A DNA stretch of 8,211 nucleotides. Source: Candidatus Mesolinea sp. GTDB lineage: Bacteria > Chloroflexota > Anaerolineae > Anaerolineales > Anaerolineaceae. Positions 1 to 6,286 of this stretch are shown here, piece after piece. Below the pieces are notes generated by a model. That model had not been told where the DNA came from. It worked only from the letters and a program-made list of their open reading frames with translations, and did not search any database. How positions within the stretch are numbered: the stretch's first letter is position 1; every line of letters begins with the position of its first letter. Location of the stretch: the NCBI GenBank assembly GCA_003445715.1, contig DMCS01000060.1, forward strand, positions 5,786 through 13,996. Direction: 5' to 3'. The position numbers and the translations under genes were made by a program.

Positions 1-1131
1 GCAGAAGCTTCGTATGAAACTGTTGGTTCCTACCAAGTGCCAGCGCCCATTGAAGGCTGCTACAATGTCGCTTTTGTATATGTCGGTCCCCACGATGACG
101 GCGGTTGGTCCCAATCGCATGACGTCGGCAGGCAATATGTAGAACAGACCCTCGAGGGCGTGCACACAGCCTACGTTGAAAACGTAGCTGAAGGCGCTGA
201 CGCCGAACAGGTTACACGCTCACTGGCACGCAAAGGATTTGATGTCATCTTCACCACATCTTTTGGTTTCATGGATGCCTCCGAGATCGTCGCCAGCGAA
301 TTCCCTGATGTGGATATCATCCATATTAGTGGTTACAAAGCGAATGGTGAGAACTTTGGTAACTTGATGGGTGCTATGGAGGACATGAAATATTTGGCTG
401 GCATATTAGCCGGATCCCGTGCCAAGATGGATGGCAACCCCAAGATTGGTTACATGGCTACCTTCCCTATTCCAGAAGAGTTGCGTTTGGGCAATGCATT
501 TGCTTTAGGCGTGGAAAAGACCTGCCCTGAATGCACCATTGATGTGCGCTTCATCAATACTTGGCATGATCCAATTCTTGAGCAAGAAGGCGCGAGATCA
601 CTATTTGATGCTGGAGCTCAGGTAGTCATGACCGGAGCAGACACCCCAGCACCTGCTTTGGCTGCTCCTGAAGGCAAATGGGGCATTACCTACGACTACA
701 AAGGCAACTGCACGCTGCCTACCTGCCTCACTTCGATGTATTGGAATTGGGGCGTTATTTATGCAGATATCGTAGAAAAAAGCCGCGCTGGCACGTGGAA
801 GGGTGGATGGGAGTACTTCGATGCGGATTCCGGTGGCTTGGGCTTATATGGCTTCATGGAAGGTGAAACTCTCATGCCCGGCGTCGCTGAGTTGCCCGAG
901 GAAGACCTGCAAATGGTTCGAGATATTCTGGATAAGATGCTGAAGGGCGAATTTACCCGCTTTGATGTCTTCAAAGGTCCGATTATCGATAACCAGGGTA
1001 GGCAAATTCTCGCTGATGGCGTCAGCTTGGAACAAGCCGACTTGGATTGTTTTAAAGAATCTGGCGGCCCTTGCAGTATTGGCATGTACTGGTGGTACAA
1101 GAACGTCACGGCGGAATTACCGCCTTTATAA
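1..1131 (+). CDS. BMP-family ABC transporter substrate-binding protein, 5'-truncated by window edge
   Basis: The extracytoplasmic solute-binding component of the importer encoded just downstream. The frame is open from base 1, giving 376 visible residues; a GTG at 37 is in frame but is not the real start, because coding-type sequence continues upstream of it. The signal peptide and probable lipoprotein Cys are therefore outside the window. Visible BMP/PnrA-type features are the first beta strand and binding loop (residues 21-36, ending HDDGGW), the helix region around 118-138 (MGAMEDMKYLAGILAG), the FPIPEELRLGNAFALG segment at 155-170, and the NTWHDP and TGADTPAPA strands at 187-219. This family binds nucleosides or, in some members, other small ligands; nucleoside is the best guess. 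Seven cysteines (20, 175, 178, 237, 242, 350, 358) include three close pairs, suggesting disulfides. Family assignment is strong, ligand uncertain. Confidence 0.93.
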   Translation, partial: AEASYETVGSYQVPAPIEGCYNVAFVYVGPHDDGGWSQSHDVGRQYVEQTLEGVHTAYVENVAEGADAEQVTRSLARKGFDVIFTTSFGFMDASEIVASEFPDVDIIHISGYKANGENFGNLMGAMEDMKYLAGILAGSRAKMDGNPKIGYMATFPIPEELRLGNAFALGVEKTCPECTIDVRFINTWHDPILEQEGARSLFDAGAQVVMTGADTPAPALAAPEGKWGITYDYKGNCTLPTCLTSMYWNWGVIYADIVEKSRAGTWKGGWEYFDADSGGLGLYGFMEGETLMPGVAELPEEDLQMVRDILDKMLKGEFTRFDVFKGPIIDNQGRQILADGVSLEQADLDCFKESGGPCSIGMYWWYKNVTAELPPL

Positions 1132-1144
1132 TAAAGTTACCATT

Positions 1145-1180
1145 ATTTCAGGAGATGACCGTTTGGTCATCTCCTGAAAT
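1145..1180 (+). terminator. Perfect 16-bp stem-loop after the binding-protein gene
   Basis: Bases 1145-1160 are exactly complementary to 1165-1180, with a GTTT loop at 1161-1164. It starts 13 bases after the stop codon of the binding-protein gene. No T run follows, so it is not a textbook intrinsic terminator. It is better read as a partial terminator or as a 3'-end stabilising structure for the upstream message, as seen between binding-protein and permease genes in other ABC operons. That role is inferred; the pairing is directly visible. Confidence 0.5.
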
Positions 1181-1184
1181 GTTA

Positions 1185-1208
1185 TGAGTCAGAATGGAAT
1201 CTGGCTCA
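1185..1208 (+). other. Second, weaker stem-loop in the same intergenic region
   Basis: Bases 1185-1193 (TGAGTCAGA) pair with 1200-1208 (TCTGGCTCA) across a six-base loop, giving nine pairs with one G-T wobble. It lies four bases after the perfect hairpin and 44 bases before the ATPase start. Together they may act as a tandem structure on the transcript. No T run follows. Confidence 0.35.
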
Positions 1209-1252
1209 ATTTAGCAAGAAAAGCCACACTTTACTAATCTTGAGAATACTCT

Positions 1253-2788
1253 ATGGAACATAATATTCCAGACAATCAGATTGCAGTAGAAATGCGGGAT
1301 ATCGTTTTACGTTTCCCCGGTGTTGTAGCCAATGATCATGTTAATTTCACTCTGAAGCGAGGCGAGATCCATGCCCTCTTAGGCGAAAATGGCGCCGGCA
1401 AAAGTACACTCATGAACATCTTAGCTGGCTTATATAAGCCAGAATCCGGAACGATCCTCATCAATGGCGAGCCGGTCTCGTTTAATTCCCCTCGCGACGC
1501 AATTGCTAAAGGCATTGGCATGGTGCACCAACATTTCATGCTGGTACCTACCCTGACGGTGACTGAAAATGTCCTTTTAGGCTTAAATGAACCCCGCTTT
1601 CTCATAAACCTGCCCGAATACGACCGCAAAGTGGCTGAAATAGCTGAGTCTTTCGGAATGAAAGTGGACCCCACTGTTAAGATTTGGCAGCTTTCAGTTG
1701 GTGAACAACAACGTGTAGAAATATTAAAAGCGCTTTACCGCGGTGCGCAAATTCTAATCTTGGACGAACCAACTGCGGTGCTGGCTCCCCATGAAATCCA
1801 AGATTTGATGAAAACGATGCGCCTGATGGTCAGCGAGGGCAAATCAATCGTGTTTATCAGCCATAAGCTCAATGAAGTGATGCAGGTAGCTGACCGTGTG
1901 ACGGTGCTTCGCAAGGGCAAAGTGACTGCGGATGGGGTTGACCTCCAGGGTGTTACAAAGGAGAATTTAGCCGAGCTGATGGTCGGGCGGAAGGTGCTTT
2001 TTCGCCTCAACAAAAAAGCTCATACTCCAGGCAAAGTTGTGCTGGAACTACAGCATGTCTCTGCCCTCAACAACCGGGGGTTACCAGCCCTAAAAGATGT
2101 GAGCCTGCAGGTGCGCGAAGGTGAGATCTTGGGTATTGCCGGCATAGCCGGTAACGGTCAAAGCGAACTGGCAGAGGTCATCACCGGGCTGCGAGTTTGT
2201 GAGGGTAAAATCCTCATCAATGGGAAAGATGTAACCAACCAATCCCCCAAAGCCGCGATAAAGCAAGGCACAGCACACATCCCAGAGGACCGCACCGGCG
2301 TGGGTACTGCTCCTAACCTTGCTATTACCAGTAATCTCATCATGAAAACTTATGACAGTCCGCCAATTAGTGAAAATTGGCATATCAGCTATTCTGCTGC
2401 ACAAGAATTTGCTTCTAATTTAAAGCGACAATATGAAATCCAAGCACCAAGTGTCCATACACAAGTGAACAAACTCTCTGGTGGCAACCTGCAAAAGGTC
2501 ATCCTTGCACGGGAAATTTCCAGTGAACCCCGTTTGATTATCGCCGTGCAGCCTACCCGCGGTTTGGACGTAGGTGCAATCGAAAGCATACAGAACCTTC
2601 TGCTCGAACAGCGTGAACATAACGCAGCCATTTTGCTCATATCCGAAGAGCTGGATGAACTTCTGGATCTCTCCGACCGCATTGCAGTGATGTATGAGGG
2701 AGAGCTGGTTGGAGAATTCCCGGATGAAGAAGCCGAGCTTAATACCATCGGCTTGATGATGACCGGTGCACTGAGGAGTCCGGTATGA
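1253..2788 (+). CDS. ABC transporter ATPase, two fused nucleotide-binding domains (BMP/nucleoside-type importer)
   Basis: The cytoplasmic energy-coupling subunit, 511 residues, the normal size for NupO/YufO/RbsA-like double ATPases. Domain 1 has Walker A GENGAGKST (44-52), signature LSVGEQQR (147-154), Walker B ILILDEPT (167-174) and H-loop His204. Domain 2 has a degenerate Walker A (GIAGNGQS, 297-304, Gln303 where Lys is usual), an intact signature LSGGNLQ (408-414), a Walker B-like segment with Gln433 in place of the catalytic Glu, and Glu465 at the H-loop position. This asymmetry is normal in the family and implies one hydrolytic site. The ATG at 1253 is the first possible start, as an in-frame TGA lies at 1241-1243. 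Its ribosome site is weak (GAG at 1242-1244). The end overlaps the first permease by 4 bases. Confidence 0.95.
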   Translation: MEHNIPDNQIAVEMRDIVLRFPGVVANDHVNFTLKRGEIHALLGENGAGKSTLMNILAGLYKPESGTILINGEPVSFNSPRDAIAKGIGMVHQHFMLVPTLTVTENVLLGLNEPRFLINLPEYDRKVAEIAESFGMKVDPTVKIWQLSVGEQQRVEILKALYRGAQILILDEPTAVLAPHEIQDLMKTMRLMVSEGKSIVFISHKLNEVMQVADRVTVLRKGKVTADGVDLQGVTKENLAELMVGRKVLFRLNKKAHTPGKVVLELQHVSALNNRGLPALKDVSLQVREGEILGIAGIAGNGQSELAEVITGLRVCEGKILINGKDVTNQSPKAAIKQGTAHIPEDRTGVGTAPNLAITSNLIMKTYDSPPISENWHISYSAAQEFASNLKRQYEIQAPSVHTQVNKLSGGNLQKVILAREISSEPRLIIAVQPTRGLDVGAIESIQNLLLEQREHNAAILLISEELDELLDLSDRIAVMYEGELVGEFPDEEAELNTIGLMMTGALRSPV

Positions 2789-3891
2789 GCTTACCATTTC
2801 ACTTGCAAGTTGAAAAACGCCTAGAAGAACCTCCGCGCTGGCTGCCCATTGTTACCTCACTCGGCGCCGTTATTCTTTCTTTTCTCATCAGCGGCCTCAT
2901 TCTACTGCTTATTGGTGGCGACCCAATTAAAACCTTCCAATACTTCTATAACGCAGCTTTCGGCAGCTGGGGCGCGCTTTCCGATGTGATTGTCAAAGCC
3001 ACACCCCTGCTCCTGATTGGTTTAGGTTGTGGCTTAGCCTTTCGCATGAAGCTATGGAACATTGGCGCAGAAGGTCAGTTTTACATCGGCGCTTTTTGCG
3101 CCAGCTTGGTACCACTTGTCCCATTAATGAACATGGAAACTACACCCCGAGCCGTCGTGCTTTTGGTAATGGCACTTTTCGGGATGATCGGTGGAGCGCT
3201 TTATGGCTTCATCCCTGGTTTTCTCAAAGCCAAGTTCAACGTGAGCGAGATCATTTCAACGCTGATGCTCAACTACGTGGCTGTCTATTGGAATAATTAC
3301 TGGATTTACAGCACCTTTAGCGATGCCGGCTTTCAAATGACCAAGATGTTCCCGAAAACTGCATGGCTGCCTCGCTTAGCAGATTTAGCCCAGCAAAACC
3401 GCGCCTTTTCAGGCATTACGTTGCATTTAGGAGTTGTTTTCGGTTTAATTACGGCGGTGATTATTTGGCATATCGTCAACCACAGCCGCTGGGGTTACGA
3501 GATCACATTGATAGGGGATAACCCCAAAGCAGCTGAATACGCTGGTATCAACATCAAACGTAATATTATTCTGGTATTTATGCTCTCGGGTGCGTTGGCT
3601 GGATTAGCTGGGATGTCCGAGGTTAGCGGCGTGGTTCACCGCCTGCAGGAACGCATTTCGACTAACTACGGCTTCTCCGGCGTGATTGTGGCTTGGCTCG
3701 CGAAGCTCAATCCCCTTGCCACCATACTGGTTTCTTTTCTCTTTGGCGCTCTTATTGTTGCAGGGCGAGAAATTCAACCTTCTGGATTGTACTTCTTAAT
3801 CCAAGGCACCATCCTTTTCCTTGTGATCAGCAGTGATGTGCTGTTGCGCTACAGGGTCCGTTTCGAGCGCACTTCCTCGGAGGCTGCATGA
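2785..3891 (+). CDS. ABC transporter permease, first membrane subunit (NupP/YufP-like)
   Basis: An integral membrane subunit of 368 residues in the BPD_transp_2 family (branched-chain amino acid/ribose/nucleoside-type permeases). Hydrophobic segments lie at about 22-44, 67-86, 95-115, 122-147, 153-173, 213-231, 260-283, 294-326 and 335-352. The family hallmark WNIGAEGQFYIGA is at 91-103, and the cytoplasmic coupling loop IGDNPKAAEYAGI is at 243-255, which contacts the ATPase. The start ATG overlaps the ATPase stop in ATGA (2785-2788) and has a good ribosome site, GAGGAG at 2773-2778, so translation is likely coupled. It pairs with the next gene as a heterodimeric channel. The substrate is not shown by the sequence; purine nucleoside is the likeliest by family. 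Confidence 0.93.
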   Translation: MSLPFHLQVEKRLEEPPRWLPIVTSLGAVILSFLISGLILLLIGGDPIKTFQYFYNAAFGSWGALSDVIVKATPLLLIGLGCGLAFRMKLWNIGAEGQFYIGAFCASLVPLVPLMNMETTPRAVVLLVMALFGMIGGALYGFIPGFLKAKFNVSEIISTLMLNYVAVYWNNYWIYSTFSDAGFQMTKMFPKTAWLPRLADLAQQNRAFSGITLHLGVVFGLITAVIIWHIVNHSRWGYEITLIGDNPKAAEYAGINIKRNIILVFMLSGALAGLAGMSEVSGVVHRLQERISTNYGFSGVIVAWLAKLNPLATILVSFLFGALIVAGREIQPSGLYFLIQGTILFLVISSDVLLRYRVRFERTSSEAA

Positions 3892-4850
3892 ACTTTGAAA
3901 TTATCCTCCGCTCGGGGCTCTCAACGGGAACTATCCTAATTTTTGCTGCCATTGGGGAAATCCTTACCGAGCTTTCTGGCATACAAAACCTCGGCCTCGA
4001 GGGAATGATGCTGGTAGGTGCTATGGCAGCGTTTAAAACCTCGCTTGCCACGGGCAACCCTTGGTTTGGTTTACTCGTAGGCATTGCTGCAGGCGGTCTT
4101 CTTAGCTTGGCGCATGCAGTTGTAACCATTCATTTTCAAGCCGATCAGGTGGTTAGTGGCTTATCGCTTACCTTTTTGGGCACAGGCTTGGCGCTTGTAC
4201 TCGGTGAAGGGCTTACCGGACAAAATGCACCGCTTATCCCAAACTTTACCATCCCTTTGCTTTCACAGATCCCTTGGGTTGGGCGTGTTTTCTTTAGTAA
4301 CCTCAATCTGCTCGTCTATATCGGATATCTATTTATTCCCATAGCTTGGTGGTACATCAATAAAACTCGCCCGGGGTTGCACTTGCGTGCAGTGGGAGAA
4401 AAGCCTGCTGCAGCAGATAGCTTAGGCGTCAGCGTTTATGGCACGCGCTACTTGTACACCTTTATCGGAGGTTGCTTGGCAGGTTTGGCAGGCAGTGCTA
4501 TTAGTATTGCCATATCTCCTGGATGGTATAGCAGCCAGACGACTTCTGGGCAAGGATGGATCGCGGTGGCATTGGTAATCTTTGCTCAATGGAATCCTTT
4601 GCGTGCGGCATTAGGCGGATACCTTTTTGGCATGCTACGCCGCTTTATGTTAGATTTGCAAGGACCGATGACATTATTTGGTGCTCCTAATCCTTTCTTC
4701 TACAACCACAATCTGGCATTCTTCCTCCAAATGACGCCCTTCTTGTTGACCATCATTGCCCTTGTTTTGGGTTCAGCGGCTTCCCGCCGGCAGCGCATTG
4801 GGGCACCAGCAGCTTTAGGCGTTCCCTACGTTCGGGGAGAGCGGGATTAG
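3888..4850 (+). CDS. ABC transporter permease, second membrane subunit (NupQ/YufQ-like)
   Basis: The second membrane subunit, 320 residues, same superfamily but a distinct paralog. It has the family motif NLGLEGMMLVGA at 34-45, the coupling loop RAVGEKPAAADSLGV at 167-181, and the characteristic SGQGWIAVALVIFAQWNP segment at 220-237. It is strongly hydrophobic throughout except for a basic C-terminal tail (about 299-320). The start overlaps the previous stop as ATGA (3888-3891) with GGAGG at 3879-3883 just ahead. This is the last gene of the importer: what follows is an AT-rich hairpin and a fresh promoter-like region. Two unlike permeases plus a BMP-type binding protein argue for a nucleoside-type system and against a sugar CUT2 system, which normally uses one permease gene. 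Confidence 0.93.
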   Translation: MNFEIILRSGLSTGTILIFAAIGEILTELSGIQNLGLEGMMLVGAMAAFKTSLATGNPWFGLLVGIAAGGLLSLAHAVVTIHFQADQVVSGLSLTFLGTGLALVLGEGLTGQNAPLIPNFTIPLLSQIPWVGRVFFSNLNLLVYIGYLFIPIAWWYINKTRPGLHLRAVGEKPAAADSLGVSVYGTRYLYTFIGGCLAGLAGSAISIAISPGWYSSQTTSGQGWIAVALVIFAQWNPLRAALGGYLFGMLRRFMLDLQGPMTLFGAPNPFFYNHNLAFFLQMTPFLLTIIALVLGSAASRRQRIGAPAALGVPYVRGERD

Positions 4851-4874
4851 AAAATATAAATTCGCTTATATTTT
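4851..4874 (+). other. AT-rich hairpin directly after the importer operon
   Basis: AAAATATAA at 4851-4859 pairs with TTATATTTT at 4866-4874 around loop ATTCGC, beginning at the base after the TAG stop. The stem has nine A-T pairs only, so it is weak, but its 3' arm ends in four T bases. It could mark or protect the 3' end of the importer transcript; as a terminator it is unconvincing on its own. Confidence 0.3.
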
Positions 4875-4901
4875 GAGATTTTAGTCTGAATTGTGTACTT
4901 C

Positions 4902-4918
4902 CGGTTATTTTTTAACCG
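4902..4918 (+). other. Short hairpin CGGTTA/TAACCG
   Basis: Six base pairs (4902-4907 with 4913-4918) enclose a loop of five T bases. The T tract is in the loop and not after the stem, so this is not a standard terminator. It sits just ahead of the candidate promoter for the acyltransferase gene and could equally be part of a regulator site; no role can be assigned. Confidence 0.25.
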
Positions 4919-4927
4919 AGTAAGCGA

Positions 4928-4976
4928 TTGACTTGTTTTGAGCATTTGACATAAACCTTTACAAGGGTTGGATATT
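4928..4976 (+). promoter_or_regulatory. Candidate promoter(s) for the acyltransferase gene
   Basis: A perfect -35-like TTGACA lies at 4946-4951, but its best -10 partner (GATATT at 4971-4976) sits at a long 19-base spacing. An alternative pair is TTGACT at 4928-4933 with CATAAA at 4950-4955, spacing 16. Both match the consensus only partly in the -10 box, and they overlap, so at most one is likely used. Position between two unrelated transcription units supports a promoter here. Confidence 0.4.
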
Positions 4977-5030
4977 CTGTGTTGCTTCCCATACAATGGG
5001 CTTTTGGACCGCAAAAACTGAGGATGCAAG

Positions 5031-6131
5031 ATGTTAATCGAAACAAAAAATGCTAATGCTGCTTCTACACCAGACGAACGCTTGACCTGGTTAGACTTGC
5101 TCCGCATTGCAGCTTCCTTTTTAATCGTGATGCTTAACATCACTGCAAACCAGCTCAGAGCTATGCCACTCGAATCACCCGGCTGGCAGGCGGTTAATGT
5201 TTACTTAGGATTATCACGCGCAGCTACGCCTCTCTTCACCATGATGAGCGGCGTACTTTTCTTGGGCTTGGGCAAACAGCGCAGCTTGAAACAACTTTTC
5301 CAAGGTCCCCTCAAAAAGATTGTCGTAATTTACTTTTTCTGGTCATTTCTCTATGCGGTTTTTACCTTATTCACCCAGAACGCGCTCTTCTCTTCAGGAG
5401 TTATCCCAACCCTGCTCAAGCTCACACTGGAAAGTTATGACCACATGTGGTTTCTGCCGATTCTAATAAGCCTCTACCTGATCTCGCCATTCTTACAGCT
5501 AATCTTGGATCAGAGCGATAAAGCTATCATAGGATATGGAGTTGCTTTATTGGTAGTCGGTTTGATCGGGCACACCTTTTCGATGGGTTGGGATTTTCTA
5601 CCCTTTGCTGAACCTTTACAGACTTTTGTGGCTAAGTTCCCGATTGGGCATCTGATGTTGTTTGCTGGTTACTTCTTACTCGGTAACGTTATCGACCATT
5701 ACTTCAAGCCTAATCAGCTGACCAGATGGTTGCTGTATCTAGCTCTACCAGTTGGCGTGTTACTCAACTCTAGCCTGACGCATTTTGCTTCTCAACAAGC
5801 GGGTGAAACCACTTTAACTTTTTCTACGCCACTTTCATTAATGACTTTTATGGTGGCGGTACCTATTTTTTGGCTCTTCCAGAATAAGATCAGACAGATT
5901 TCGTTTTCCACTAACACGAAAAAGCTGTTTGCCACAATTGCGAGACAAACCTTAGGGGTCTATCTCATTCATCCGATGGTACTCTTTGGTTTGGACAAGC
6001 TCTTCCATTTCACACTTCTCAGCTTTAACCCCATTTTTTCGGTGCCTGTACTGACACTGCTTGCTTTCAGCCTAAGCGCCCTGATTATATATGGGCTCAA
6101 AAGGCTGCCATTTCTTTGTTGGATTGCCTGA
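5031..6131 (+). CDS. Acyltransferase-3 family integral membrane protein
   Basis: A 366-residue polytopic membrane protein with about ten hydrophobic segments (first at 24-42, last at 333-355). Acyltransferase-3 proteins move acetyl or other acyl groups to sugars of surface polysaccharides, peptidoglycan or glycolipids; the acceptor here is unknown. Family marks are WLDLLRIAA at 20-28 (Asp22, Arg25), PLFTMMSGVLFLG at 67-79, HMWFLPILISLYLISP at 138-153, and TLGVYLIHP at 307-315 (His314). The closest subtype I recognise is the WecH/COG3274 group. Oddity: the first membrane segment reads VMLNITAN, with Asn36 where the family's important His is expected. The ATG at 5031 has GAGGA at 5020-5024. The gene stands alone between the importer and glnA. 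The family is clear; the activity is in doubt because of Asn36. Confidence 0.88.
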   Translation: MLIETKNANAASTPDERLTWLDLLRIAASFLIVMLNITANQLRAMPLESPGWQAVNVYLGLSRAATPLFTMMSGVLFLGLGKQRSLKQLFQGPLKKIVVIYFFWSFLYAVFTLFTQNALFSSGVIPTLLKLTLESYDHMWFLPILISLYLISPFLQLILDQSDKAIIGYGVALLVVGLIGHTFSMGWDFLPFAEPLQTFVAKFPIGHLMLFAGYFLLGNVIDHYFKPNQLTRWLLYLALPVGVLLNSSLTHFASQQAGETTLTFSTPLSLMTFMVAVPIFWLFQNKIRQISFSTNTKKLFATIARQTLGVYLIHPMVLFGLDKLFHFTLLSFNPIFSVPVLTLLAFSLSALIIYGLKRLPFLCWIA

Positions 6132-6144
6132 AAGTGTTGTTAGC

Positions 6145-6211
6145 GCGCTTTTTTAGCTTTTATTTCAGCTTTCTAAGGGTAAGCTTCAAAGCGCAAATTC
6201 CATTTCTTTTT
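6145..6211 (+). terminator. Possible terminator after the acyltransferase gene
   Basis: GCGCTTT (6145-6151) pairs with AAAGCGC (6188-6194), and an inner AGCTT/AAGCT stem (6155-6159 with 6181-6185) extends it across a small internal loop. A T-rich stretch (6203-6211) follows, but eight bases away from the stem, and the terminal loop is about 21 bases. This is a weak candidate. Confidence 0.25.
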
Positions 6212-6237
6212 AAAACAAGGCAGAAAGCTGCTTAGAG

Positions 6238-6243
6238 TATAAT
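6238..6243 (+). promoter_or_regulatory. Perfect TATAAT -10 box upstream of glnA
   Basis: TATAAT lies 43 bases before the glnA start codon. No good -35 box is found at 16-18 bases upstream (that position reads ACAAGG or similar), and there is no TG extension. The promoter may therefore need an activator, which would fit nitrogen control, though I see no recognisable GlnR, TnrA or NtcA site. Confidence 0.5.
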
Positions 6244-6286
6244 TTAGGGCACATCAAGCTCACCTTAACACTAGAAAGGGATATTC

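Noticed and set aside
37..39. GTG as start codon of the binding-protein gene
   Set aside because: The frame is open back to base 1 and the segment before GTG reads like a low-complexity linker following a signal peptide; the true start is outside the window.
759..1109. Minus-strand ORF of 116 codons inside the binding-protein gene
   Set aside because: It lies wholly antisense to a clearly conserved gene, has no recognisable domain and no ribosome site; it is a shadow frame.
1150..1176. AGGAG next to ATG in the intergenic hairpin as a small-ORF start
   Set aside because: The AGGAG directly abuts the ATG, with no spacing for a ribosome, and both are within the perfect stem; it appears on both strands because the sequence is palindromic.
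2389..2797. Two overlapping minus-strand ORFs at the end of the ATPase gene
   Set aside because: Both are antisense to the second nucleotide-binding domain, and their Ser- and Arg-rich translation is typical of shadow frames.
4847..5143. Minus-strand ORF of 98 codons covering the intergenic region before the acyltransferase
   Set aside because: It overlaps the acyltransferase N terminus and the promoter region, its product is a basic composition-biased string with no recognisable family, and the gene on the other strand explains the conserved part.
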